Origin: Thalassovita mediterranea
GTDB taxonomy: Bacteria > Pseudomonadota > Alphaproteobacteria > Caulobacterales > Hyphomonadaceae
Length of the DNA stretch: 64,000 nt
Direction: 5' to 3'
NCBI GenBank assembly: GCA_019448215.1
Contig: CP080408.1
Coordinates: forward strand, 186,001 to 250,000
In this document: positions 15,833-25,511 of the stretch, in pieces
Numbering within the stretch: the stretch's first letter is position 1
Layout: every line of letters starts with the position of its first letter
The notes under the pieces: generated by a model
What the model was told of the DNA's origin: nothing
Databases searched by the model: none
The model's input: only the letters and a program-made list of their open reading frames with translations
Program-made: the position numbers and the translations under genes

Positions 15833-18800
15833 CTAGAAGTCGACCGTGGCGCCCATGAAGATGTAACGGCCGAGTGCGTCGTACACCTGCGGGTAGGTGT
15901 TACCGTTACCTGGTGCCGTACCAACGACGGAGGACAGCGGCGGATCTTCATCCGTGACGTTGTTCACACCGAAGCGGATGCGGGTGTTGTCCAGGAGCTG
16001 GTAGCTCGACGACAGGTCGAAGTAGTCCTGAGCTTCGAACGTCGCGTTGATCGGAGCCGGGTTAGCGGCGTCGAGATCAACTTCGCTGAAGTGGCGCCAG
16101 GTACCCGTGACGGACAGCTTGCCGTCGAGTGGCATCCAGGTTGCGCTCGCCTTGTGGCGATACTCAGGGTTTGCACCGTTGCCGAAGTTCGACTGACAGC
16201 GGCCGCCATAGAGGCCGACACAGTCAAACGGAGGCGTGACGGTCGCGTCCGGCAGCGACTGAACTTCGAGGCTGTCGAGGTAGGTACCGACATAGTCGAA
16301 GCTGAAGACACCGGTCGAACCTGCGTCATAGGTGTAGTTTGCCTGAAGGTCGAAGCCAGTGGTTTCGAGGCTACCCGTGTTGACGTTCGTCGCGATGAAG
16401 AAGCCAGTCGGGTTCGCCCAGAGGGTGCCACCGGTACCGCGATTGATGAGCGAGCAGAAGAACTGGTCGCCGGTCAGGGCACACTGGTTGATCGAGGTCT
16501 CGGCAGGAACCGTCGAGATGTAGCCTTCCACTTCGATGCTGAAGTAGTCGAGCGACACCGTCAGGCCGTCGACGAAGCTCGGCGTGAACACTGCACCAAC
16601 GGTGAACGTATCGGACTCTTCCGGATCCAGGTCTTCGTTACCACCCGTGAGGATGTTGTACTGGCCAGCTGGGCTGGTCAGGGCCTGGGAGCCGTAGTTT
16701 GCCGGATCAAGACCGGTGTTCGCACACTGGGCCTGGGTGAAGAGCGGGTTCGGGCCGGCACATGGGTCACCATCTGCAGGGTCGAACAGCGTCAGGCCGG
16801 CTGGCGAGAACAGTTCGAAGATGTTCGCAGCACGGACAGCGCGCTGGAACGAACCGCGGAGCATGAAGTCCGGGGTTGGCGAGTACTGGAGGCCAACCTT
16901 GTACGCGTCGGAGTCGACGTTGTCGTAGTAGGACTTACGATAGGCGAGGTCCATGTTCAGGTCATAGATACCTGGACGCTCTTGAACCAGCGGGATGTCA
17001 AGTTCTGCGAAGATGTCGATGACATTCTGCGCACCAGCAATCGCCTGGGTCGGACCGCCCTGACCAGCACCGTCGCCGGACTGGAAGTTCGCATCCGGGT
17101 TGGAGTCGATCGTGTCGCGGCGGTATTCAGCACCGAAGGCCCAGCCTGGTGCGTCCACAGCCATTGGCGAAACGAGACCGTAGTCGCCGAGCGAACCGAA
17201 CGTCTTCGCGGAGATGACCGTCTGGGTCACATCGCCGTTGCGGTTCAGCGGGTTGACGACGTAGTCGATCGCAGCCGGATCAGGCTCGTTGCCCGACCAG
17301 ATGTCGTACGGCACACAATTCGGATCGTCATTGGTGAGGTCTGCGTCAACGTTGACCGCACAAGCGACGCCGCCATTGCCATCTGGAACCGCATAGAGCG
17401 CTTTGGTCAGGTTCGCGATGGAGAGGTCGTTATTATAGACTTCCGTGCGAACAACCTTGGCGAAGGATGCGTAGATGTCGTAGCCGATCGACGTGCCTTC
17501 CAGATCGCCGCGGATGCCGATGACATTGCGGAAGGTCTGGTGACGGATGTCGTTGTTACGTGGACCGCCTTCGACGTTACGGCGAAGGGCGATGAAGCCA
17601 TCAACACCGACAACGGCGTCAGGTGCGAGACCATCACAGCCGATGAAAGAGGTCTGCTGTGCCGACAGGAACGGGTTGTCACAGTTCAGGCCACCGGCAG
17701 CACCGGCAACACCGTAACCGAACACACCCGAAGGTGCGATCTGCGAGTTGGTTTCGTTCTGAACGAACATGAACTCGCCATACGCTTCGATATTGTCGGC
17801 GATGTCATAGTTCAGGAACGTACCGAACGTGTACTTCTCGTTCGGACGCTGGAAGTGGTTGAACGGGTTGAAGTTGAACGTGTCGGTAACGAAGTTACGA
17901 GCGATGAACTGGCCCGAACCCGACGGGTCGACGCGTGCCCAGGTCCCGGTCGGGAAGGTGGTCGACGAGAAGCCAAGCAGGTTGGTCACTTCGTTCGTTG
18001 CAGAACCCGAACAGCTGAACTCGGTGCCGTTGTTGCGGGTACCAAGCGCACACTGTGCGTAGTCGCGGTCGCCCTGAAGGACTTCGTTGACGTTCTGGTA
18101 CGACGCGAAAGCCATCATGTGGCCGCGGTCATTGTCAAAACGGCCACCGGCCATCAGCGTGATGTCGACAGCGTCGCCATCTTCAACCGAGCCGCTTGGA
18201 ACGCGGAACTGGTTCGGGTTGAGAGCTGCGAATTCTTTCAGAAGGCCCTGAAGCTCACCATCATTGTTGTGCTGGTAGAAGCTGTAGTTGCCGTCGATCT
18301 GGAAGCCTTCGAAATCGTCGTTCATGACGAAGTTCACAACACCGGCAATAGCGTCGGAACCGTAGGTCGCCGATGCACCGCCGGTCAGAACGTCAACGCG
18401 CTCAACCAGCTGGGTCGGGATCGAGTTGATGTCTGGTGCAGAGATGTTCAGCGAGCCGTATGGAAGGCGGCGGCCGTTCATCAGAACCAGAGTACGCTCG
18501 GAGCCGAGACCGCGAAGGTTCACGGAAGCTGTACCGGTACCACCGTTAGCGAGCGAAGAACCCTGAGCACCGAATGCCTGCGGCAGGGTGTTCACGAGGT
18601 CTTCAGCGCGGATCGTACCACGGATGTCGAACTGCTCAGCGTCGAGTTCCGTCACCGGGCTGGTGGCGGTCAGGTTGCCGGACTGCGGGATGAGCGAGCC
18701 GGTGATAACCACCGTCTGCTGACGCGCCTCAGCTTCTTCCTGCGCTGGTACGGTTTCGACATCATCCTGCGCGAACGCAGGCGAAGCGAACACCGTCATC

Positions 18801-18859
18801 GCTGCACCGGCGAAAACCGCCGACGTAAGCAGATGTTTCTTGAGTGTAGTTCCGTTCAC
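15833..18859 (-). CDS. TonB-dependent outer-membrane receptor
   Basis: 1008 residues. The GTG start at 18859 has GGAGG upstream. The signal peptide ends ASPAFA. A putative TonB box/QTVVITGS segment is followed by the plug domain (AEDLVNTLPQAFGAQG, VNLRGLGSERTLVLMNGRR, VERVDVLTGGASATYGSDAIAGVVNF), then a long beta barrel with many cysteine-paired loops, ending in an aromatic residue (VDF). It imports a bulky substrate across the outer membrane using TonB energy. The substrate is unknown. Receptors of this size with the VLTGGASATYGSDA plug are expanded in Caulobacter-like bacteria. The message stands alone, with a strong terminator after it; its own promoter is likely in 18860-19057. Confidence 0.93.
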   Translation of the reverse strand: MNGTTLKKHLLTSAVFAGAAMTVFASPAFAQDDVETVPAQEEAEARQQTVVITGSLIPQSGNLTATSPVTELDAEQFDIRGTIRAEDLVNTLPQAFGAQGSSLANGGTGTASVNLRGLGSERTLVLMNGRRLPYGSLNISAPDINSIPTQLVERVDVLTGGASATYGSDAIAGVVNFVMNDDFEGFQIDGNYSFYQHNNDGELQGLLKEFAALNPNQFRVPSGSVEDGDAVDITLMAGGRFDNDRGHMMAFASYQNVNEVLQGDRDYAQCALGTRNNGTEFSCSGSATNEVTNLLGFSSTTFPTGTWARVDPSGSGQFIARNFVTDTFNFNPFNHFQRPNEKYTFGTFLNYDIADNIEAYGEFMFVQNETNSQIAPSGVFGYGVAGAAGGLNCDNPFLSAQQTSFIGCDGLAPDAVVGVDGFIALRRNVEGGPRNNDIRHQTFRNVIGIRGDLEGTSIGYDIYASFAKVVRTEVYNNDLSIANLTKALYAVPDGNGGVACAVNVDADLTNDDPNCVPYDIWSGNEPDPAAIDYVVNPLNRNGDVTQTVISAKTFGSLGDYGLVSPMAVDAPGWAFGAEYRRDTIDSNPDANFQSGDGAGQGGPTQAIAGAQNVIDIFAELDIPLVQERPGIYDLNMDLAYRKSYYDNVDSDAYKVGLQYSPTPDFMLRGSFQRAVRAANIFELFSPAGLTLFDPADGDPCAGPNPLFTQAQCANTGLDPANYGSQALTSPAGQYNILTGGNEDLDPEESDTFTVGAVFTPSFVDGLTVSLDYFSIEVEGYISTVPAETSINQCALTGDQFFCSLINRGTGGTLWANPTGFFIATNVNTGSLETTGFDLQANYTYDAGSTGVFSFDYVGTYLDSLEVQSLPDATVTPPFDCVGLYGGRCQSNFGNGANPEYRHKASATWMPLDGKLSVTGTWRHFSEVDLDAANPAPINATFEAQDYFDLSSSYQLLDNTRIRFGVNNVTDEDPPLSSVVGTAPGNGNTYPQVYDALGRYIFMGATVDF

Positions 18860-19057
18860 TGTTGAACCTCCAGATTAACTCATTAGTGCCATGAAATTTG
18901 GCGGCCCACCCCTCAGAGTGCGGCATGGTTACCGTGCTAGCCACGAAGATTTCGCTGGGTCAACGAAAAGTGACAAGCTTGTGACGGTTTCTCGGAGAAG
19001 TGTTGCTAAGATGTCGACAGGACGGCACTTTTCGATTTCGCCGCGCATAGAACAAGC

Positions 19058-20107
19058 TCAAATTGCAAGCAGCGAAAGTATCACAACCGCTATAATCAAA
19101 ACGCCAAGGCTGATGAGCCAGAAGAATGACAGCGTCATCATTCGCAAGAAGGCCTGCACGTAGCCGGTGCCATAAGCCCCCCGCATGCTGAGCATGGTAT
19201 AGAGCGGCAGGCCAATCGAGTAATAAAGCCCGGCCACCCAGCCGCCGATCAGGGCTGAAAGTGCAAATGCGAGCGTCGAGCTGAGATAGATCCAGCTGTG
19301 CAGGTGAAGCGCGTGGATAGCATGGTCGTACACGAAGATGCGTCGGCGCCATGCATACATCAGCGACAGGAACAGGATCGTCAGCGGGACAAGCAGGAGG
19401 CTGAGACGGGGCGCCCAGTTCTCAGCGGCGGTCGTGAACAGACGCGGATTGTCAATCGTGCGCTGGACAGCATCTTCCAGGCGTTCGCCGAGTTCGTTCG
19501 AGCCAATATTGATGTTGTTGTCTTCGCCCTCTGAAGCGGGCTCTTCACCCACCGCTTCTGCAGGCGTCTCGGTCGGCTCTTCTGTGGAACCGGCACCAGT
19601 CGCCTCGGCGATGCGCCTGATCTCGTCATCTGTAAGGCCGCCTTCCTGCGACAGATACTCGGACAGGGCCTCTCTCTCCTCCGGATCGAGCCTTACCCCT
19701 TCACCTGTCTCGATCTGGCCTAGCGCATTGACCCCATTGGAATTGATGAAGGCGAAAGCCACGAAATAGAAGATAAGGCTCGACAGGAGGAAGAGCCTGA
19801 AGGGCGGCACATATCGTGCCCGCTTTCCATCGCTATAGTCGCGGCTGAGCTGGCCAGGCTTGAGGAATAGCTTTGGCAGCGTGCGCGCGATGCGCCCGTC
19901 CAGCGCCAGACTGTCTGACACCGTCTCGGCGACCAGAGCATAGAAAGGGCGATGGAAACTCGCGGCGAGCTGGCCGCAATTGGGGCAGTAACGGTGCTTC
20001 ACCATCACGCCGCAATTGCGGCAGGGTTGGCCCTGCAGGTCGGCAGTCCCCCCCGCAGAGAGAGCGCCGACCGATGCAAGGCCTGCTGCTTCAAGTTCGT
20101 CGCTCAT
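19058..20107 (-). CDS. DUF3667 zinc-ribbon integral membrane protein
   Basis: 349 residues. An N-terminal zinc ribbon CRNCGVMVKHRYCPNCGQ (residues about 29-46) is followed by a DUF3667-type segment FLKPGQLSRDYSDGKRARYVPPFRLFLLSS. One membrane helix (LIFYFVAFAFI) comes next, a long acidic periplasmic or cytoplasmic loop rich in Glu/Thr (about 130-215), and then three to four helices. The ribbon would be cytoplasmic. Function unknown in the family. It ends 198 bp upstream of the TonB receptor start and lies just after the OppA-like gene; no shared pathway is evident. Confidence 0.85.
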   Translation of the reverse strand: MSDELEAAGLASVGALSAGGTADLQGQPCRNCGVMVKHRYCPNCGQLAASFHRPFYALVAETVSDSLALDGRIARTLPKLFLKPGQLSRDYSDGKRARYVPPFRLFLLSSLIFYFVAFAFINSNGVNALGQIETGEGVRLDPEEREALSEYLSQEGGLTDDEIRRIAEATGAGSTEEPTETPAEAVGEEPASEGEDNNINIGSNELGERLEDAVQRTIDNPRLFTTAAENWAPRLSLLLVPLTILFLSLMYAWRRRIFVYDHAIHALHLHSWIYLSSTLAFALSALIGGWVAGLYYSIGLPLYTMLSMRGAYGTGYVQAFLRMMTLSFFWLISLGVLIIAVVILSLLAI

Positions 20108-20133
20108 AGCCCCCCGGCCCTCTTGCTTGCCGC

Positions 20134-21813
20134 CTACTCCTCGGCGCTGTCGGTTGTTTCAGCCTCCGGCGCATTGCCCGCCTCGATATCGGCGCGGCAG
20201 AGCCAGCGCGAGAGGTGATCGTCCTGCGCATTCTCTGCCCAGCCGGTCAGCTCCGGATCAACGAGGTTCTTTGTGACCTGAACCCACATCGGCGTGATCG
20301 GATAGTCTTCCAGCATCATCTTCTCGGCTTCCGCGAAGATCTCGGCGCGGGCCTGAAGGTCACGGGTGCGGCTCGCCTCTGCGAGAAGCGCGTCATACTC
20401 CGGATTGGAGTAACGACCGTAATTCTGCTGCCCCGTATTGGAATCGAGCAGGTAGAGGAAGTTCACCGGATCATCAAAGTCGGCGACCCATGCGCCGTCA
20501 GCAACTTCGAAGTCGGACTGGCGAAGACGTGCGTAGAGCACTTTGGTGTCCTGGCGCAGGATCTCCGAGTTTACCCAAGGCGCAATCTCGTCCCAGTTCG
20601 CCTGAGCGACGGGGGCTGCTTTCGGGTTGTCATCGGTTGAGCGGTGGATGAACTCAAAACGCAGCGGATTGTCAGGACCATAGCCTGCCTCTTCCAGCAG
20701 CGCGCGGGCCTCGGCGAGACGCTCCTCGCGTGGCATGTCGGCGAAGCTGACCTCTGGACGCTCAACATTGTAGTTGCTCATCTTTGGCGGCACGAAGGAA
20801 TAGGCTGGGACGTAGCCCGGCGTCAGAACCTTCTCGACAATGAATTCGCGGTCGAGCGCCATGGCGAGCGCCTTGCGCACGCGCACATCGTCAAAAGGCG
20901 CCTGGCTGGAGTTGAAGCTCCAATAGGTGGTGATCAGCCCTGGCGTCGTGCGGACCCAGCCCGGGAATTTCGCTTCAAGCTCTTCGGTCCGCCCGCCGTC
21001 GAAGCCATTATTGATGTCGAGTTCGCCAGCCTCGATGCGGCGCTCAACAGCCGCGGCATCCTCGATCTCGAAATAGGCAACGCGGTCAAAACAGACTTCG
21101 TCGGCTTCGTAATAGAGCGGGTTCTTTTCTGAGACGAGCTGGTCGCCCGTGCGCCAGTAAGCCAGCTTGTACGGGCCGTTGACCTCAATGTTCTCAGGCT
21201 GGATCCAGGCCTCGCCATACTGTTCGACGATGTGCTTGGGCACAGGATAGGTCGTGTAGTGGGTCAGCAGGCCAAGCAGGTATGGCGCTGGTTCTTCGAG
21301 CGTGATCTCGAACGTATAGTCATCGACAGCCCGCACGCCGAGTTCTTCAGGTGGCAGCTCACCGGCATTCACCTGCGCCGCGTTCTTCACGATGTAGAGA
21401 AGCGAAGAGTATTGCGAGGCAATTTCCGGGTTCTGGATCCGGCGGAAGGCGTAGACGAAGTCTTCAGCCGTCACAGGCTCACCGTCAGACCATTGCGAAT
21501 CGCGCAGGTTGAACGTCCAGGTCAGGCCGTCCTCGCTCGTCTCCCAGCTTTCCGCGACACCTGGAATGACTTCGCGCTCCGGTGTGATCGTCATCAGGCC
21601 GACAATCATGTCGGAGATCACGATGTTTTCCCATTTGGCCGAGGAGCGATGTGGGTCGAGCGTATCGACCTTTGCAGAGATACCGCGGCGCAGGACAGCG
21701 GCTTCGTCGCCCCCGGCAGATCCGTTTCCTCCGCTACCTCCGCAGGCAGCGAGCGTAAGGACAAGACCAGCAGCGCCGGCCGACAGAAGAACGGATTTGA
21801 GAGATTTCATCAT
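20134..21813 (-). CDS. OppA/DppA-like peptide-binding lipoprotein
   Basis: 559 residues. The lipoprotein signal has LAAC at about residues 21-24, followed by a Gly/Ser linker. The SBP_bac_5 fold is shown by RRGISAKVDTLDPHRS, PGVAESWETSEDGLTWTFNLRD, WSDGEPVTAEDFVYAFRR, and late in the protein DNPLRFEF and GAWVADFDDPVNFLYLLDSNTG. Such proteins capture oligopeptides for an ABC importer. No permease or ATPase genes lie nearby, so it is an orphan binding protein. It may serve a transporter encoded elsewhere or have another role, such as sensing or chaperoning. Two ATG codons in tandem (21813, 21810) leave the start uncertain by one residue. Confidence 0.9.
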   Translation of the reverse strand: MMKSLKSVLLSAGAAGLVLTLAACGGSGGNGSAGGDEAAVLRRGISAKVDTLDPHRSSAKWENIVISDMIVGLMTITPEREVIPGVAESWETSEDGLTWTFNLRDSQWSDGEPVTAEDFVYAFRRIQNPEIASQYSSLLYIVKNAAQVNAGELPPEELGVRAVDDYTFEITLEEPAPYLLGLLTHYTTYPVPKHIVEQYGEAWIQPENIEVNGPYKLAYWRTGDQLVSEKNPLYYEADEVCFDRVAYFEIEDAAAVERRIEAGELDINNGFDGGRTEELEAKFPGWVRTTPGLITTYWSFNSSQAPFDDVRVRKALAMALDREFIVEKVLTPGYVPAYSFVPPKMSNYNVERPEVSFADMPREERLAEARALLEEAGYGPDNPLRFEFIHRSTDDNPKAAPVAQANWDEIAPWVNSEILRQDTKVLYARLRQSDFEVADGAWVADFDDPVNFLYLLDSNTGQQNYGRYSNPEYDALLAEASRTRDLQARAEIFAEAEKMMLEDYPITPMWVQVTKNLVDPELTGWAENAQDDHLSRWLCRADIEAGNAPEAETTDSAEE

Positions 21814-21905
21814 GACTTCCCGTGATTTTCGTTACGACTTAGTGTTTCATGTGATCAGGCGCTTGGAAAGATAGCGCACCGCAGTTGAGCAGTAGATGAA
21901 CAGGC

Positions 21906-22427
21906 ATGCGACACAGTTTACCCCTTTCGATACTTATCCTGAGCACATTTCTGCCCGCCGCGGCGCAGGAAGCCTCCTCCTTCAGCACCCGTGAGGTCTA
22001 TGCCTGCGCAGACCTTTCAGACGATGCCGCCCGCCTTGCCTGTTATGACGAGGCGGTAGGACGGCTCAAGTCTGCAGAGGAAGCTGGCGAAGCGGTTGTC
22101 GTTACACGCAGCGAAGTGGAAGAGGTTCGGCGCGACTCGTTCGGCTTCTCTATCCCGAGCCTTCCAAACTTCGCCTCATCCGTCTTTGGCGACACTGAGG
22201 AGATCGACGAGGTGTCCTACCCGGTCGCTTCGGTGCAAAGCACGGCGCGCGGCAAGCTCTACGTGACGCTGCAGAATGGCCAGGTCTGGCAGCAGATCGA
22301 TAATAAGCGCGTCTATTATTCAGCCAAACGCGGCGTCGATAGCGCGACCATCAAGTCGGCCGCCTTGGGCAGCTTCATGATGAAACTGGACGACGGCCTG
22401 CAATTTCGCGTCGAACGCCTGAAATAA
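21906..22427 (+). CDS. secreted hypothetical protein with ACADLSDDAARLACYD motif
   Basis: 173 residues. The signal peptide ends PAAAQ at about residue 21. The first mature segment has a cysteine pair in YACADLSDDAARLACYDEAV, a motif I know from many small secreted or type VI-associated proteobacterial proteins. The second half (ASVQSTARGKLYVTLQNGQVWQQID, ATIKSAALGSFMMKLD) looks like a small beta domain. It stands alone between two minus-strand genes, with a symmetrical terminator after it. No specific function can be given. Confidence 0.75.
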   Translation: MRHSLPLSILILSTFLPAAAQEASSFSTREVYACADLSDDAARLACYDEAVGRLKSAEEAGEAVVVTRSEVEEVRRDSFGFSIPSLPNFASSVFGDTEEIDEVSYPVASVQSTARGKLYVTLQNGQVWQQIDNKRVYYSAKRGVDSATIKSAALGSFMMKLDDGLQFRVERLK

Positions 22428-22441
22428 CTGGCCATCAGAAA

Positions 22442-22484
22442 AAGAAGACCCCTGCGGGCGGTGCCTGCAGGGGTCTTTTTGTTT
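22442..22484. terminator. bidirectional intrinsic terminator
   Basis: AAGACCCCTGC..GCAGGGGTCTT gives an 11-bp stem with TTTTTG on the plus side and an A-run on the left side. It can end both the plus gene at 22427 and the minus gene at 22502. Confidence 0.9.
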
Positions 22485-22501
22485 GTGGTGGCAGCCATCG
22501 C

Positions 22502-23158
22502 CTATTCGTACTTCACCGAGCAGCCATAAGGCGCAGCCCAGCTGGTCTGGACAGGCTGGCCAGCTTCGAGCGCGTCGAGCGCGGCGGTGACGTAGTTTTC
22601 TGCCGTTTCGATATCAGACACCCGCGACGACGGGATCGAGTCGATCGCGCCAGCATAGGCGATGTCGCTATCAGGCTCGATGATGAACATGTGCGGCGTG
22701 GTCTTGGCCTCATAGAGGCGGCCAATGTCGCCGGACGGATCAAGAATGACATGGGTCGGCGAGGCATCGCGCCCGTCATTGATTTCGATCGCACGGTCTC
22801 CATCCACATGGCCCTGCGTGCCCGGAGCCGACGAGATGATCTGGAGCCAGACAATGTCATCCTCGCCAGCACGCGCCTGGAGGCCCTGCATGTTTTGCGG
22901 CGGGTCGGCATAGTGCTTCTGGACGAACGGACAGCCATCATTGGTCCATTCGAGGATGACGGTCTTGCCTGCGAAGTCGGAGAGGGAAATCTCTTCACCC
23001 GTGGCGGTGGTGCCGGTGAAACCGGGGGCCGGTGTGCCCGGTTCAGCCGCGGGGGCAGCAGACGCTGAAAAAGCAATCATCGCGCCAGCGCTCAAGGCGA
23101 CGGCAGCGGCCATGCCAGAGGCAAGTCCAAGGTTCCTGCGGGTAAGAGCGGTCATCAT
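22502..23158 (-). CDS. redoxin / AhpC-TSA-like exported thiol protein
   Basis: 218 residues. The signal peptide or anchor is about residues 8-35 (AAAVALSAGAMIAFSASAA). The thioredoxin-fold redoxin begins at PAPGFTGTTATGEEISLSDFAGKTVILEWTNDGCPFVQKHY. It has a single active-site cysteine in the NDGCPFV segment, no CxxC, and a second cysteine near the C-terminus (PYGCSVKY), a spacing that recalls 2-Cys-like peroxidatic proteins. The rest shows SPTHVILDPSGDIGRLY and TPHMFIIEPDSDIAYAGAID. It is followed upstream by a DsbD-type reductase gene 25 bp away, which may keep its thiol reduced in the periplasm (inference). An AGGA site precedes the tandem ATG. Confidence 0.85.
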   Translation of the reverse strand: MMTALTRRNLGLASGMAAAVALSAGAMIAFSASAAPAAEPGTPAPGFTGTTATGEEISLSDFAGKTVILEWTNDGCPFVQKHYADPPQNMQGLQARAGEDDIVWLQIISSAPGTQGHVDGDRAIEINDGRDASPTHVILDPSGDIGRLYEAKTTPHMFIIEPDSDIAYAGAIDSIPSSRVSDIETAENYVTAALDALEAGQPVQTSWAAPYGCSVKYE

Positions 23159-23182
23159 GTCATCCTTCCTGTCTGTTTGTCG

Positions 23183-25333
23183 TCAAAAAGCTTCGAGCTT
23201 GCGCTTCAACATGCCTGGATTGAGCAGTGTCGGCAGGACTTCTGGCTCAGGCTCTCCCGGCGCATAGAGAAGATACATCGGAACGCCCGGACTTCCACGT
23301 CGCTTGAGTTCATCCGAGATTTCCTCATTCGGGCGCGTAAAGTCCGCCACGAGGAAAGTGACATTCGCGTCTTCCATGGCTTCAAGGACATCGTCGCGTT
23401 TCAGCGTGGTGCGCTTGTTCACCTGACAGGTGGCACACCATGACGCGGTAAAGTCCACAAAGATGCCGCGCCCCTCCCCGATCAGCTCATCGACGCGCGC
23501 AGGCGACCATGGCTCCGGCTCATAGGCCGCTGCATAGGAGGCTGTGTTTCCGGTCGTCGCTGGCGCGTCCTGCAGGCCAGACGCGACCGGCCAGACGATG
23601 CCAATGACAGCAAGCGCAGTACTAACCGCGATCACCCCGGTCCGCAGGCGTCCACCCGCGACACTCAACAGCCAGATACCAAAGGCAAGAATGACCGCGC
23701 CGAATGCCGTCGCCCCGGCGGCCGGGTGATTTCCAAGAACGGTGATCAGCCATGCGGCCGTCAGGAACATCGGGAAGGCAAAAGCCTGTTTCAGCCGCTC
23801 CATCCAGAGGCCCGGTTTTGGCAGCGATTTGTGCAGGCCCGGCACATAGCTCAGCACGAGGAATGGCAGTGCGAGGCCCAGACCCAGCATCAGGAAGACC
23901 GCCATCACAACTGGCCACGGCTCATTCAGGACTGCCCCGAGCGCGCCAACCACGAACGGGCCCACACAGGGCGCGCCAACGACGGCGGCCAGCACACCGG
24001 TAAAGAAGGCCCCTGCACTGCCCTGCCGACCGGCGAGGCCCGAGCCGACATTCTGTACCGAGGTGCCAAAGTTCACGACACCGAGCAGCCAGAGGCCGAT
24101 CACCACCATGATGAGCGCCAGCGCCGCAACAACCGCCGGGTACTGAAGCTGGAAGCCAAGGCTGACGAACTGGCCCGCCGCGCGAAGCGCGATAAAGACA
24201 AGGCCCGTCGCCGCAAAGCTGATCAGAACGCCTGCCGTGTACCAGAGGCCATGCTTTCGAAGCTCGCTGCGCTCACCGCTGGCCGCAACCTGCACCATGC
24301 CAATCGCCTTGATGGACAGAACGGGAAGGACGCAGGGCATGAGGTTGAGGATCAGCCCGCCGAGCAGCGCCGAGCCGATCAGAATGAAGAAATTTAGCCC
24401 GCCGCCAGCACCGCCCGTGCCAGAAGCGAGACCACCTGCGCTGCCGCCAGCTTTCGTTGCGTTCCCGTCTGAACTTCCAAGCCCGCTCGTCCCGGCGAGG
24501 ATATCACCTTCGCTCGCCGATATCCTGACGGCGACAGGGTCTGCCCCCTTCACCGCAACGCGGATCACCCCTGTCAGAGCGTCTGGCATGCCGGCGCGCA
24601 GCGGCGTCAGCTCAATGGCGACACCCTGCTCACCGAACTCAACCGGCTGCGGCGCGGCGTGTACGATCTCATGACCATCCGGGAAGAAGCGCGTGTCGCC
24701 CGTAACGCCCGCCAGCTCCCCTCCGGCCGCAGACAGAATCCAGCTTTCGCCCTCTTCGGTCAGGGATGTTTCGCCCGTAAACTGGACAGGCACGTCCGCG
24801 AGCGCCTCGGCAATACGTGCGCCGTTTTCGCGGTCCGGCACCTGTTCAGGGCCAACCTGCATGGTGACGGCCACATCAACCGATTCCGGAATACAGATGT
24901 CCTTGCAGATGAGGTAATCGATCGTGCCGCCGAGGCGGACGGGGCCTGTCTCGCCTTCAGGTATCTCGACGGGAAATGGCAGGACGATTTCGCCGCTATA
25001 GCCATAGTCCATGATCTCGCCTTCCACGACGGGAAGGAGTTCAGGCAGCGGCCAGTCAATCTCGCCAATGGCTTCGGTATCGACGGTGGTCTGGTCGTCC
25101 CAATAAGCGCGCGGCGGAATGCCTGCATCACCCGCATTCTTCCAGTAGATGTGCCACTCATCATCCATCTCGAAGCTGAGACCGAACCAGACCGTCTCAC
25201 CGGGAATGGCTGTCTCGCGCTCGGAGATGAGTTCGACGCGCGCATGGCCGCCATCGACGGGCTGGGCCGCAAGCGGAGCGAATATTGGCGCGGCGATCAG
25301 CGCACCAAGCGCCGGAAGAACATATTTCATCAT
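23183..25333 (-). CDS. DsbD/ScsB-type thiol:disulfide interchange protein
   Basis: 716 residues from ATG at 25333 (the next ATG at 25330 and a GTG at 25354 are also possible). The signal peptide ends PLAAQ. Domains in order: an N-terminal periplasmic DsbD-alpha-like/ScsB region (to about residue 270) with ICKDICIPE; an eight-helix CcdA-like membrane core with NLMPCVLPVLSIK and GAPCVGPFVVG, the paired cysteines that pass electrons; and a C-terminal thioredoxin domain with ASWCATCQVNKRT, followed by GSPGVPMYLLY. It moves electrons from cytoplasmic thioredoxin to periplasmic targets, plausibly the redoxin encoded next to it. Confidence 0.93.
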   Translation of the reverse strand: MMKYVLPALGALIAAPIFAPLAAQPVDGGHARVELISERETAIPGETVWFGLSFEMDDEWHIYWKNAGDAGIPPRAYWDDQTTVDTEAIGEIDWPLPELLPVVEGEIMDYGYSGEIVLPFPVEIPEGETGPVRLGGTIDYLICKDICIPESVDVAVTMQVGPEQVPDRENGARIAEALADVPVQFTGETSLTEEGESWILSAAGGELAGVTGDTRFFPDGHEIVHAAPQPVEFGEQGVAIELTPLRAGMPDALTGVIRVAVKGADPVAVRISASEGDILAGTSGLGSSDGNATKAGGSAGGLASGTGGAGGGLNFFILIGSALLGGLILNLMPCVLPVLSIKAIGMVQVAASGERSELRKHGLWYTAGVLISFAATGLVFIALRAAGQFVSLGFQLQYPAVVAALALIMVVIGLWLLGVVNFGTSVQNVGSGLAGRQGSAGAFFTGVLAAVVGAPCVGPFVVGALGAVLNEPWPVVMAVFLMLGLGLALPFLVLSYVPGLHKSLPKPGLWMERLKQAFAFPMFLTAAWLITVLGNHPAAGATAFGAVILAFGIWLLSVAGGRLRTGVIAVSTALAVIGIVWPVASGLQDAPATTGNTASYAAAYEPEPWSPARVDELIGEGRGIFVDFTASWCATCQVNKRTTLKRDDVLEAMEDANVTFLVADFTRPNEEISDELKRRGSPGVPMYLLYAPGEPEPEVLPTLLNPGMLKRKLEAF

Positions 25334-25437
25334 GGTCGGTAGTTCGTCTTTCACTGCGCAAAATTCCAGAGGGCTGGATGTCGCAAATCTGAGTTGTCCG
25401 CCAGCACTCTCGCGCAATTGTGATGGACAGATCCAAA

Positions 25438-25470
25438 CAAAAAGGCCGGACCTTTGTGGGGCCCGGCCTT
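25438..25470 (-). terminator. intrinsic terminator after sapC
   Basis: On the minus strand AAGGCCGG-(13 nt)-CCGGCCTT is followed by TTTGTTTGG. The 8-bp stem lies about 40 bp past the stop of the SapC gene. Confidence 0.75.
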
Positions 25471-25511
25471 CAAGGACATATTCAAAAGGCTGCGCGCCCC
25501 TTGTCCGTTTA

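Noticed and set aside
15698-18865. 1055-residue open frame opposite the TonB receptor
   Set aside because: It is the antisense of a complete receptor gene with signal, plug and terminator. The frame is stop-free because high-GC codon choice in the receptor avoids the relevant triplets. Its translation lacks any domain or signal.
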